DNA from: Mesobacillus foraminis | GTDB taxonomy: Bacteria > Bacillota > Bacilli > Bacillales > Cytobacillaceae | Reading direction: 5' to 3' | NCBI RefSeq assembly: GCF_004340465.1 | Contig: NZ_SLVV01000016.1 | Coordinates: 19,991 to 83,990 of the forward strand | DNA length: 64,000 nucleotides | In this document: positions 27,173-35,608 of the stretch, one piece after another | How positions within the stretch are numbered: the stretch's first letter is position 1 | Layout: each line of letters opens with the position of its first letter | Notes under the pieces: generated by a model | Database searches by the model: none | Told to the model about the DNA's origin: nothing | The model's input: the letters and a program-made list of their open reading frames with translations, nothing else | Made by a program: the position numbers and the translations under genes

Positions 27173-27527
27173 TATTAACCTGTATTGTCCCCTTTCTTTT
27201 TTTCGTTTCTCCTTAAGATCCCTTATGCAATCTAAAATCAGGTCAGTGTATCCATGCTTGAAACAAAACTTGGCCTTTGCGACGGTAGAACTGATAGGCG
27301 GAGTGATTACTGCTATTACTTTTATGCCTGATACAAATTTTTTTCATCGTAGTACAGTGTCCTTCTTCAACGAAAGGTAGGTTATTGAAAAAAGAAAGAA
27401 TAAATGTAGTTGTATTCAGAAAGAAAAATAAATAACTTCTATACATTCCGCATATTGTCAATCCAGTATGTTATACTGTGAACAAACCTTTGAAGCTTTA
27501 CTCTTTTTCCATTTACCTGTTCCATCT

Positions 27528-27556
27528 CCCTACTCGAACGTTGAGTAGGGTTTTTT
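27528..27556 (+). terminator. Plus-strand terminator without an obvious gene
   Basis: CCCTACTC (27528-27535) and GAGTAGGG (27543-27550) followed by six Ts. No plus-strand gene ends nearby, so a short RNA beginning near 27480 is possible but unsupported. Confidence 0.6.
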
Positions 27557-27586
27557 ATTGAGTATTATTACAGAGAGCATAAAAAA

Positions 27587-27612
27587 ACAGGCCCTATATG
27601 TAAGAGCCTGTT
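27587..27612 (-). terminator. Terminator of the csp gene
   Basis: ACAGGC (27587-27592) and GCCTGT (27606-27611); on the minus strand followed by seven Ts. Confidence 0.75.
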
Positions 27613-27630
27613 TGTATAAACGATTTAAGA

Positions 27631-27834
27631 TTAAGAAGCTTTTTGAACGTTAGCAGCTTGAGCTCCACGAGCACCTTGCTCAACGTCAAACGTTACTTTT
27701 TGACCTTCGTCTAAAGATTTGAAGCCGTCACTTTGGATTGCAGAAAAGTGTACGAATACATCGTCTCCAGTTTCACGCTCGATAAAGCCAAAACCTTTTT
27801 CTGCATTAAACCATTTAACTGTACCTTGTTCCAT
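27631..27834 (-). CDS. CspA-family cold-shock protein
   Basis: A 67-residue OB-fold RNA chaperone, complete and typical in length. RNP1 (KGFGFI) and RNP2 (VFVHF) are present after [12 protein letters not shown]. It melts secondary structure in mRNA, in the cold and in normal growth. AGGAGG sits 8 bases before the ATG. A long leader of more than 100 bases precedes the gene, as is usual for csp genes, and ends in a GTAA-tetraloop hairpin directly before the ribosome site. A terminator follows. Confidence 0.95.
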   Translation of the reverse strand: MEQGTVKWFNAEKGFGFIERETGDDVFVHFSAIQSDGFKSLDEGQKVTFDVEQGARGAQAANVQKAS

Positions 27835-27849
27835 TTTTGTTGCCTCCTA

Positions 27850-27863
27850 GTGCGTTACCGCAC
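27850..27863 (-). promoter_or_regulatory. GTAA-loop hairpin beside the csp ribosome site
   Basis: On the minus strand GTGCG-GTAA-CGCAC, directly followed by TAGGAGG. A GNRA-type tetraloop hairpin here may modulate translation or mRNA stability. Confidence 0.45.
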
Positions 27864-28121
27864 ATTGTATTACTATCCTTGCCCAAAGTGAACATCAAGA
27901 CGAAAAGTCGATATTCATACTATCCTTTACACCGAACAAAAATAATTCTTCTTTATCATAACAGGAAACGGAAAAAATTGCAAATCATTTTAATTTAACT
28001 AAAATAGTAAAAATTCGCAAAGAAAAAAGAGTAATATGTTTTTTGAAACAAGAAAGCACTTTTGGAGAATTCCTATACCATAACCTTGATAGTCTATATA
28101 AAGGATTACTTCCCATAATAT

Positions 28122-28601
28122 TTAACTAAATCGATTAAATACTTCCCGATAATATTCTCTTAACTCAGCTGCGTTATCTTTCCATTCGACTGGATCTCCG
28201 CTGATTATCTGGCTAAGTATATCCAGACACCTATGCCATCCTGCAGCGGTATTTACTACCCATGAATCATCGTTAAAAGTATGGGTAAAGATTATTCGAC
28301 AACCTTTATCTTCTTGCTGTAATGAAATGTTTATCAAATCATCAACTTCCCGGAAACTAAATAAGTTTGGCTGTTTTAACTCTGTAATTGTACCATTATA
28401 TGTTGTTCCTTCGCCGTCATCGAAGGCAATCTCGCCACCAAGTCTGAGATCGATCTCCCCAATTGCGAATGGGTACCATTGAGAGAAGGAAATAGGATTT
28501 GTAATGATACGGAAAACATCTTCTGTTTTACGAAGAAAAAAGCGTTCAAATTTTAAAGCATACCGACCGTTCGACTCATGTAGTGTACCATAATCATTCA
28601 T
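28122..28601 (-). CDS. SRPBCC / AHSA1-like domain protein
   Basis: A 159-residue START-like (SRPBCC) protein. RFFLRKTEDVFRIITNPISF then QWYPFAIGEIDLRLGGEI and FTHTFNDDSW are the pattern of the AHSA1/activator-of-Hsp90 homology group in bacteria, which bind hydrophobic ligands. Actual role unknown. ATG 28601 is chosen over a longer start because GGAGG lies 8 bases before it. A broken VOC gene lies upstream on the same strand. Confidence 0.8.
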   Translation of the reverse strand: MNDYGTLHESNGRYALKFERFFLRKTEDVFRIITNPISFSQWYPFAIGEIDLRLGGEIAFDDGEGTTYNGTITELKQPNLFSFREVDDLINISLQQEDKGCRIIFTHTFNDDSWVVNTAAGWHRCLDILSQIISGDPVEWKDNAAELREYYREVFNRFS

Positions 28602-28706
28602 TCTTTTACCTCCATATATCCTTGAAATTTTGCTATTCACCATTAATTCAAAAAATAAATTAAAAATTATATAGGATCTGAGTATACTATCTATACTTTT
28701 TTATTG

Positions 28707-28965
28707 GTTTATTCAACCTCTCCGGTTTCCCAAATACGTCCATCAGGATCTTTAAAATATCCTGTATATCCCCAATCATATTCCTTTGGCTGATAGGTAA
28801 AATCGTTCCACCAAAATCTGTGGCTGTTTTAAAAAACGAATCAACTTCTCCTTTACTTTCAACAGCACTACTCAGAGTCACTTCGGAAGCTTTAGATTGA
28901 TTTATCTCCTCAAGCACCGTACCAAGATATAGCATATCCTCCTGCTAAATTTAATCTTATTAATA
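28707..28965 (-). pseudogene. VOC-family (glyoxalase-like) gene fragment
   Basis: Pieces of the C-terminal half of a VOC protein appear in three frames: LAGGYAISWYGA, then ASEVTLSSAVESKGEVDSFF and ATDFGGTILPI, then EYDWGYTGYFKDPDGRIWET. At least two frameshifts separate them and the N-terminal half is absent, so it cannot make a working protein. Confidence 0.75.
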
Positions 28966-28992
28966 CTTCTCTCATTTTTCAATTTTTGTTAA

Positions 28993-29262
28993 ACAAACCT
29001 GCATGAGTTCAATACCTGCGGTTCCTTTTCTATAATCAAGGAAATCATTCCTCGACAAGGAGAATTAAAATTTTATTGGGGTCCGGGATTCTCCTGGCAC
29101 GGTACAGCCATTGGAATACCTTTAGTTGATAAATTATGTGAGGAATTAGGAATTAATTTAGTTAGGAACTGCGATGATAAATTCTTGAAGAATATACAAG
29201 GTGACTTCCTTCATTCTTTGCGTTTGGTTTGGTCACGGAAAAACTTCGCCAAGTTGGGGTGA
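28993..29262 (+). pseudogene. Unidentified gene fragment
   Basis: An open frame of 89 codons without a start codon that reads like real protein (KFYWGPGFSWHGTAIGIPLV then DKLCEELGINLVRN and DFLHSLRLVWSRKNF). It begins right after an in-frame stop. I cannot assign a family; probably the tail of a lost gene. Confidence 0.4.
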
Positions 29263-29392
29263 AGTCCCTTTTTTATGTCTTAGAATTCTTGTGTATCAAG
29301 GTCTATGTTAATGCAAGACGCTAATATAAAAAAAGAACAGGGGACGTATTTTGGACATGCCCTGTCCTTATTTTATTATTCCATTACTTAAC

Positions 29393-29913
29393 TTAATACA
29401 TTGGGCGAAGCCACTTTCTTAAAATGTGAAAAGTGTGGCTATACAGCCGCCCTCTCGGCGGCTGTCCTCTAAGGGGCTGGCTTAAAGGAGTCTGATTGGT
29501 GCCGTCATATTTATACAGCGTCGCGCCCGCCGAGATACCGCTCGGAAGCGTGCCCGTCACAATTGTCTTAACGATAGCACCGGTATTGTTGGGCTTGGCG
29601 GTCAGCGTAATTACGCCAGTCGCGGCGTCGTACGGTTCAACAGATTCGTATCGTACGACCAAACGTTATTTTTTACATCAACGGAATCCCCCGGAGCCGG
29701 GGCGGGCGTCAAAACGGCCCTGTTGGTGTTGTCTGCTTTGTCGGAATACATGGTTTTACCCGTTGCGTCGACTAAGAATCGATACGGCAAGTTGGCGTAA
29801 GGTTCCCACTCAGCATTGCACTGGCCTTTAGGGTCCCAACCGTCATTCCCCTTTAAGAGGTTATACGCGTTGTATTCCTCGTTGACCTTTTGTCTGTATG
29901 CACATACACTCAA
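29393..29913 (-). pseudogene. GC-rich fragment of a large surface- or phage-type protein
   Basis: Two overlapping frames, 29611-29913 (NEEYNAYNLLKGNDGWDPKG) and 29393-29662 (YDAATGVITLTAKPNNTGAI then TGTLPSGISAGATLYKYDG). They join if one base is shifted near 29640. The first piece lacks a proper start and the second ends in unrelated sequence. Base composition is clearly richer in G and C than the neighbours, pointing to acquired DNA. Beta-rich, Thr/Gly-rich content suggests a tail-fibre or cell-surface protein; not named further. Confidence 0.5.
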
Positions 29914-30109
29914 TTGAACGAAGAGAATGTTTGAATGAGCACAATAAGGATTTTTGCAAAAAGGTGCCTTAATCCTTCTTGGATTAAAGCACCCGTTTAG
30001 TTAAAGAAAAAAATATATTGAAACAAAGCATTAGCCAATATATATATTAACTCCAATAATTGAGGAGATTGAGAATGAATCATCGTTAGTCTGGATGTTT
30101 AATGGAAAT
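29914..30109. other. Short gene-free gap
   Basis: Contains AAGGTGCCTTAATCC/GGATTAAAGCACC, an imperfect inverted repeat at about 29961-29992, and a poly-T tract at 30116. No gene. Confidence 0.4.
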
Positions 30110-30385
30110 CTATCTTTTTTTTTTTCTAGGACCTACGATTAATTTGATTGCTGTCCTTTTTTCATTATTGATTAAAATATTTATAAATGCAGGAACAAAA
30201 ACCAAATTAACACCGCTAGCAGCTACGAATCCTCTTGCAATTGCAATGGCTTTAATGGCTTGGTTTAAAGCACCAGCTCCAATCACTTGAACTTCTGTAA
30301 CTCCTCTTTCACTTATTACGCCTGCAATTGAACCTGCAACTGAATTTGGATTCGATTTTGATGATACCTTTATAAGATTATCCAT
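30110..30385 (-). CDS. Stage V sporulation protein S (SpoVS) family
   Basis: A 91-residue protein with the whole SpoVS pattern: KVSSKSNPNSVAGSIAGVI, then GAGALNQAIKAIAIARGFVA and RTAIKLIV. SpoVS is an Alba-like small nucleic-acid-binding protein needed for spore coat assembly and heat resistance. Here the tail is extended by GPRKKKR, and several core positions differ from the highly conserved primary SpoVS, so this is likely a paralogue. GGGGGA lies upstream of the ATG. Stands alone. Confidence 0.88.
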   Translation of the reverse strand: MDNLIKVSSKSNPNSVAGSIAGVISERGVTEVQVIGAGALNQAIKAIAIARGFVAASGVNLVFVPAFINILINNEKRTAIKLIVGPRKKKR

Positions 30386-30645
30386 ATGAATTTTTCCCCC
30401 TGTATTTAATCCCTTGATATGATCTCTAGAAAGAATGTAATTAACGTATCCTTAATCATATTCAGATTTGTATCAAACAGACCTATAGAACTTCTTCCTC
30501 TTATACTTTTTGTATAATCCTAAAATTCAAGCAATCCTTGTTTAAGGACAAGGACATTTTGCTGAATAAGAAAATTTAATTATATTTGGATTTCAAAGGG
30601 AAAAACCTCTTTTTTGTCGAAATACTGGATAAGGGAGATGACCCA

Positions 30646-30858
30646 ATGGATAAAGCTGATTTATTAAAAAATCTACGCAATTCCAGTCGAGGTAATTTGT
30701 TTGCGACAGAAATTCCAAAGACTGCAAAACAAGATGATAAAAAGATTGAAGAATTAGTTGCAGAATTAGAAAGGGAAGGAAAAATCAAGTTAAGAGAATG
30801 CATACAGCGAGAATACTCCGTTTATTTACATGGCATAATTAAGTATGCTTCAGAATAA
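30646..30858 (+). CDS. Small hypothetical protein (70 aa)
   Basis: 70 residues, charged and helical (MDKADLLKNLRNSSRGNLFA then DDKKIEELVAELEREGKIKL), resembling a compact winged-helix fold. The ATG at 30646 follows AAGGGAGATG; the longer in-frame start has no ribosome site. Function unknown. A terminator lies 87 bases downstream. Confidence 0.6.
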   Translation: MDKADLLKNLRNSSRGNLFATEIPKTAKQDDKKIEELVAELEREGKIKLRECIQREYSVYLHGIIKYASE

Positions 30859-30944
30859 CCAGTAATGCATTATTCCATAAATCACACCAATACGACATAC
30901 CGTACCAATTCTTTAACAATCCATTTCGTTAACGAATAAAAAAG

Positions 30945-30966
30945 AAGGCTGTCTCAACAGCCTTTT
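30945..30966. terminator. Terminator between convergent genes
   Basis: AAGGCTGT (30945-30952) and ACAGCCTT (30957-30964), loop CTCA. Confidence 0.75.
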
Positions 30967-31084
30967 AACCTTAATATGATAATTTTTAATTTATACCAAT
31001 AAATCTCATGAATTTTTCAGCCCATTCAATTACTATGTGCTTCAATTTTCTTTTTTCCCTAAAACGATTAGAAGCAGTAGATAT

Positions 31085-31531
31085 TTATAGTTTTCCCATA
31101 ACAAAATCGTGTTGTAAATTTCTCTCTAATTTTTCTAAGTTACCACCATCTTTCACAAAAGTTTTGAATGTATCAGCCATTAACTTTCCTGAGTTTTTAT
31201 TTAGGTGTTTAACTTTAAGAAATGTATTCACTTTTACACATTCAGGAGTTACATCTCCACGGTGTAATTTCCCTGGAATTTCTGTCCAAAATTTTTCCCA
31301 ATCATCTAATAACCCAATGTCTTTAAAATAATGTTTTTGTAAGCCGCATAACCATGCAGTACAAGATGTGTTCCTTTTTTGACAACCTTCCTTATCCTTC
31401 AAAAATTCACAACCATGACAACAAGAATTTCCACTTCTAATACAGATACTGCAAATTTCGTCAGCCCCAATTTCTTCAAACACTTTTAATCCATACTGGA
31501 TAAGATGCTCTTTTTTCATCTCTATACTCAT
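31085..31531 (-). CDS. Cysteine-rich protein, possible metal or Fe-S binder
   Basis: 148 residues with nine cysteines packed near the N-terminus (CSICIRSGNSCCHGCEF, then EGCQKRNTSC and AWLCG), spaced like a YkgJ-type cysteine cluster or a zinc/Fe-S binding fold. The C-terminal half is helical. GGAG lies 7 bases before the ATG. I do not recognise a named family. It faces the small 70-residue gene across a shared terminator. Confidence 0.6.
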   Translation of the reverse strand: MSIEMKKEHLIQYGLKVFEEIGADEICSICIRSGNSCCHGCEFLKDKEGCQKRNTSCTAWLCGLQKHYFKDIGLLDDWEKFWTEIPGKLHRGDVTPECVKVNTFLKVKHLNKNSGKLMADTFKTFVKDGGNLEKLERNLQHDFVMGKL

Positions 31532-31921
31532 TATTTAACTCCTACTTTACTTGGTTTTTAAAGGGATTTAGTTATTGCAAACTTCCCGATTATATTAGCT
31601 TGCCACCAAATTCCACAATCTCATCCTATATAAACCTAATATAAAGCAGTTGATTCTGACGTTTTGACGTTTCTTGCACAGGGAGTCTTGTTCCACTAAT
31701 CTGTCCCTTTTGCTTAATAAGTATATCCACAAACAATAATAATCAGTTACATAAGATTTGATATACCTCTTTTATATATGATACGACCTAGTCTCGGCTG
31801 CACACCTGCTACCGTTGGTTGAAGAAGCAAAATCAACATCCTCTTTAACAGAGGTTTAAAAAAAGTAGGTTTATGTTATAGTTACTTTAAGTCTGAACAC
31901 TTGGGGAGGAAGTGAACGGGT
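31532..31921. other. Gene-free stretch
   Basis: No supported gene. It holds the promoter region of the 38-residue gene, with a likely -10 TATAGT at about 31877. Confidence 0.45.
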
Positions 31922-32038
31922 ATGAACGATCAACAATCCGAAGAAATGGTTAAACAATTGCGAAGAATTGCGGATGCTTTAGAACGTTTATCACCACCAC
32001 AGCCTAAAGAACCTGCTCCAAAAGATTTGCAGAAATAA
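31922..32038 (+). CDS. Small hypothetical protein (38 aa)
   Basis: 38 residues: an amphipathic helix (SEEMVKQLRRIADALERL) followed by a Pro/Lys tail ending KDLQK. A GGGGAGGAAG site lies 12 bases upstream and a strong terminator begins 18 bases after the stop, which together make a genuine small gene likely. Function unknown; the helix could mediate oligomer or partner binding. Confidence 0.55.
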   Translation: MNDQQSEEMVKQLRRIADALERLSPPQPKEPAPKDLQK

Positions 32039-32055
32039 AATAAAGAAGGAATTAG

Positions 32056-32087
32056 AAGCTGCTTCTTATAGCGGCTTTATTTTTTTA
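32056..32087 (+). terminator. Terminator after the 38-residue gene
   Basis: AAGCTGC (32056-32062) and GCGGCTT (32071-32077), followed by TATTTTTTT. Confidence 0.75.
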
Positions 32088-32093
32088 GTTCTG

Positions 32094-32640
32094 TTAAACA
32101 GTTATGTTGATATTCCCATGTGAAACAAGAAAAAGAGCTGCCGCGTTGCACATAACCCTTTTAAGTAGCTGTTTAAAAAAAGAGTAACCTAAGATGCGCC
32201 TTTCCCGATATTCAATCGGGGAATGGTCGTTCAATTTATTCTGGAACCGCTCATTATTATAAAATTTTATGTATTCCTGGACTGCAATTTGGGCTTCTTC
32301 CATTTTTGGGGACGAACTAAATAAATCTTCTCTGTTTTTTAATGAGAGAAAAGCACTCTATACAGGCATTATCATGGCAGTTACCTCTTCCTGAATTGCT
32401 CCCCACAACTAGTATTCTTCTTTAACCCGCTTTTCGTATGCTTTCGTGGTATATTCCCTAATCCGAGTGAATTAGGGCCTTCTCAGTAAACGCCTTTCCT
32501 TCTAAATGTTTTAAGTCTCGATCACTAATTTAAGATTGTTTTATACTGATAACTCCCAAGCAACGATTTCATTGTTATATAAGTTCAGTACGGACTCCCT
32601 CCCACTTCTTTAATTTCTTAAGTTTTTGTTAACATTTTTT
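32094..32640 (-). mobile_element. IS3-family transposase remnant (orfB 3' end)
   Basis: The minus strand at 32094-32303 reads QEYIKFYNNERFQNKLNDHS then PIEYRERR, the end of an IS150-group orfB (rve/DDE domain). Upstream traces to about 32640 are in shifting frames with stops. The outer ends cannot be fixed. It belongs to the same group as the remnant at 18676. Confidence 0.7.
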
Positions 32641-32699
32641 CATGCCTTCACTCCTTCTTAATGTTTAAATTACTATTGTTGTTTTGTAAATGAAATTAA

Positions 32700-32730
32700 A
32701 AATGGTTTCCTGGGCTGGAAACCATTTTTG
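32700..32730. terminator. Hairpin with T-run
   Basis: AAATGGTTTCC (32700-32710) pairs perfectly with GGAAACCATTT (32717-32727), then TTG. No intact gene ends here. Confidence 0.6.
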
Positions 32731-33191
32731 TAGCTGACCATGCATTCGTTTTTCTCTTTTTTTCGGAAAAGTAGATAAACAATCAATACTCACTGTCCCA
32801 GAAGATGTAAAAAATTCTTAAAGATAGAGGCAAGATTGATTGTTTTTTCTTCTAGAAATAATGACTTAGTAATATATTGTATACCTAAAACGATGAAAGC
32901 CCTACCTCTCTTTCATCCTTACGGCTCCTTGTCCGTGCCATGTGAATCAGGATTACAAACACCAAGTGATTATTTTATGAGGTAATTGATGACACTTCAA
33001 AAGCACATAAAAAGAAATTTAAAAGTAAAAATGGATTAGATTGTGGAAATAACAAAAGAGGTTAATACGCTAAGAGTGAGTAGAAGAAGTTGAATGTCTT
33101 TGAAAAGATTAACTCTTAATAATAATTATATTATCAAAAAAATCAGGATATTTTCAGGAGATGTAATTTAATAAAGAACTATAATTAACCT
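32731..33191. other. Gene-free stretch
   Basis: Nothing I can support. Confidence 0.4.
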
Positions 33192-33653
33192 TTAAAAGAA
33201 ACTTTTTATTTGATTTTCAGTGATCCCTTTAATTAATCCGAGCTCACTAATCAAATTTTCATGTGCATTATCCAACATTTTTTTTTCGCTTGAATTAAGT
33301 GCTTTTTCTCTCTTTATACGCATTAAATCACGTACAACTTCCGCACCTTCTAGTATTTTGCCCGTTTTTATTTTGTCCATGTTCACTTTATACCTTTGTT
33401 TCCAGGGCAGTATTCTATCAGATTCTCCATGCTGAAAAATGTGTATGATGTTTTTTAATGCAATTATGTCAGTAACAGGGCGTATATTTGAACTCAATAT
33501 TTTACACGATGGAATCATGACTTGCATATTACTCGTTAACATTTTTATAACATAATACTGTTGTTTTTCCCCTGAGATTTCTTTTTCTTCTATGGCTTTA
33601 ATAATACCTGCTCCGTGCATTGGATAAACAATGTTATCGCCAATTTGAAACAA
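33192..33653 (-). CDS. CarD-family transcriptional regulator
   Basis: A 153-residue CarD/CdnL-type protein that binds RNA polymerase beta and promoter DNA. The N-terminal Tudor-like RNAP-interaction domain opens FQIGDNIVYPMHGAGIIKAI and continues to about residue 70; the helical C-terminal domain follows. The start is taken as TTG 33653, because GGAGGTGG lies 5-8 bases before it and because family members begin MFQIGD; the longer frame would place the ribosome site inside the protein. No partners. Confidence 0.87.
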   Translation of the reverse strand: MFQIGDNIVYPMHGAGIIKAIEEKEISGEKQQYYVIKMLTSNMQVMIPSCKILSSNIRPVTDIIALKNIIHIFQHGESDRILPWKQRYKVNMDKIKTGKILEGAEVVRDLMRIKREKALNSSEKKMLDNAHENLISELGLIKGITENQIKSFF

Positions 33654-34269
33654 ATAATCCACCTCCAAATATGGTAACCTTCTTTAGGTTAACATGCGTG
33701 TCGTTTTTTGTCAAATTTTTAATAATAACACAAGTCAACTATAGAGTCAATTATTTTTTCTTTGACAATTCAAAAAGCAAAAACATCAGGAATCGTGTCG
33801 GCTTACGAATGAAGGAAAGGTTAACTTTATCGAGTACATTCTGAAACCTTTACTAAGACTATGTTACGTAGATCAGTTTAAAAAAATAGTTATGTTTCCT
33901 TTTCCGGCTCAAAAAAACCATCTATCTATATTATTTTAATTTAATAATTTACTTAAATAGTTTTCTTGTTATGGAGAAAATAATAAGGGACAAAGAACTA
34001 CAGGCTTTTACAGCTTTTTGCAATGAATGAATAGATTGTGAAGCAATACACATAAAGTAATGGGTGTATTTTTTAAATCAAGCTGCAATTCTTTTTGTTT
34101 TTAGTTATCTAACTTATTGGTAAAACTGAGCTGTAATAAAAGAAAGCTTTTCATCTTTCACAGATCAGCAGAATTACGAAACAATATGTGTCCATACTAG
34201 GAAAAGTTTGGTTAAAAGTGTTTTATAAAAAAGGCAGTTGAACTAAGGAGCTTTTTGGAGTAACAACTG
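33654..34269. other. Gene-free stretch
   Basis: No supported gene; AT-rich. Confidence 0.4.
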
Positions 34270-34413
34270 ATGTCGTTTTGGATTTACATTATAATATGTA
34301 TGGGTATTTTGATAAAGGAAGAATCATTTCTATCGTTGGACGATTACACCCCGCCAACATTAGAAATGAGCTTTTTTATTTTGCTATTGGAACTGACATC
34401 ATTTCACCAATAA
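34270..34413 (+). CDS. Small membrane protein (47 aa)
   Basis: 47 residues starting MSFWIYIIICMGILIKEE, then SLDDYTPPTLEMSFFILLLE: two hydrophobic segments around an acidic turn. GGAG lies 9 bases before the ATG. Another frame across the same DNA also stays open, so the assignment is uncertain. Function unknown. Confidence 0.4.
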   Translation: MSFWIYIIICMGILIKEESFLSLDDYTPPTLEMSFFILLLELTSFHQ

Positions 34414-34602
34414 TAGCCACAGCGGTATGAAACGGACAGGTAATATAAGGCTAGAAAATTAAGAGCTGGTGGAGGCGAATAACCTTGTAGATTTATCTCG
34501 GGTGACAGAATGATTCATTATTTTTCGACTCCATTATGTTTGTTTTTTATAAAGGAAGGGTAATAGAAAAATATTCGGCAGAAACTTAGCAGGAGGTTAA
34601 TT

Positions 34603-34815
34603 ATGGGCGTCGACATCGTTGGGGTACATCCAACAAAGAGAAAACGCTATATCATAACAATTGAAAGTAACGGAGATACGCAACAAGCTGTAATTGTGGC
34701 TGATAATACCGAAGATATGAATTGGCTATTGAAAAAATTATATGGACATCTGCTAGTGGATACTGACGGGAAAAGGATTGGAAAATTCTCGTTTGAAGAA
34801 ACCGAACTGGGATAA
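34603..34815 (+). CDS. Hypothetical protein (70 aa)
   Basis: 70 residues, no membrane segment, with a beta-rich N-terminal half (KRKRYIITIESNGDTQQAVI) and a short helix after it (EDMNWLLKKLYGHL). AGGAGGT lies 8 bases before the ATG, a strong sign of real translation. Similar short proteins occur in other Bacillaceae as unknowns; I cannot name it. A weak terminator follows at 34916-34937. Confidence 0.6.
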   Translation: MGVDIVGVHPTKRKRYIITIESNGDTQQAVIVADNTEDMNWLLKKLYGHLLVDTDGKRIGKFSFEETELG

Positions 34816-34981
34816 CTCAATCACCAGAAATCTTGTCTCAAGGTCACCATTCTTCACTCTTGGTACTATTCTTTTCTCCACCCTCCAATCTGCCCCGAAT
34901 GTTTAATTAAGAAAGCTGCCAAAGGGCAGTTTTTTTAACTCATGAACACTGGTGTACAAATGATATGAACTCTTGTTCACA

Positions 34982-35098
34982 TCATTTCAGGCCTCGTCTC
35001 TTTTTAAATGGGATGATGTAACACTCATCACAAACTCCGTCATTATCCATAAACTTCGCCTCATCAACAATGTTACAATTACATTTAAAGCAAATCAT
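34982..35098 (-). CDS. Small zinc-ribbon-like protein (38 aa)
   Basis: 38 residues with CxxC pairs at Cys3/Cys6 and Cys23/Cys26 (MICFKCNCNIVDE and GVCDECY), the layout of a small zinc ribbon. The ribosome site (GAAGAA) is weak, and an overlapping 7-codon frame lies upstream. Likely a metal-binding microprotein; function unknown. Confidence 0.45.
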   Translation of the reverse strand: MICFKCNCNIVDEAKFMDNDGVCDECYIIPFKKRRGLK

Positions 35099-35159
35099 TT
35101 CTTCAGCAATCCGCTCATGCCCTCATCTCCTTTTTTCTTAACATAATTCGGGAAAATTA

Positions 35160-35460
35160 AGTCTTTTCACAGGCCTTTGCCGAGAAAGTCTCGCCTAACA
35201 CCTCGCGAACCTTTACTGCAGCTGCGCAAAATTGCTGTACCAACTGCAGTGAGACATTGACGGTTGTGAAAAGACCTTGAGAAAAATTGAATAAAGCCAA
35301 AGAAATTGTTCCAAAGATACCCCCAAAGTGTGTACGGCTACGGCACCTACTGGATCATCCTCTTTTAGATAATCTACAAAAATGCTAGCATAGATGACGA
35401 TGAATCTACTTATCCCGCCTATAAAGATAGCACTCCCTCGAGAAACAAAGTATCCTTCCT
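35160..35460 (-). pseudogene. Ammonium transporter (Amt) gene remnant
   Basis: A minus-strand frame reads GGISRFIVIYASIFVDYLKE then DDPVGAVAVH, the conserved Amt segment before the last helices (D-DPVGA-xVH). The following GVWGT block is garbled and shifted, and both ends are missing. A decayed amt gene. Confidence 0.65.
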
Positions 35461-35608
35461 TTTCATAACATACCCTATTTTTAAGTCTGAGGTATTTTCT
35501 GTAAATCGATGAAAAAGATACCTCACTGTGAAAAAATAAGGAATCATAAAATCAACACCTCCTGCAAATTCTATCTTTTAATGGACTTTCAGGATTCGGG
35601 GTGAAAAA

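Noticed and set aside
27457..27556. A defined small RNA with its own promoter
   Set aside because: The terminator is good, but no properly spaced -35/-10 pair was found.
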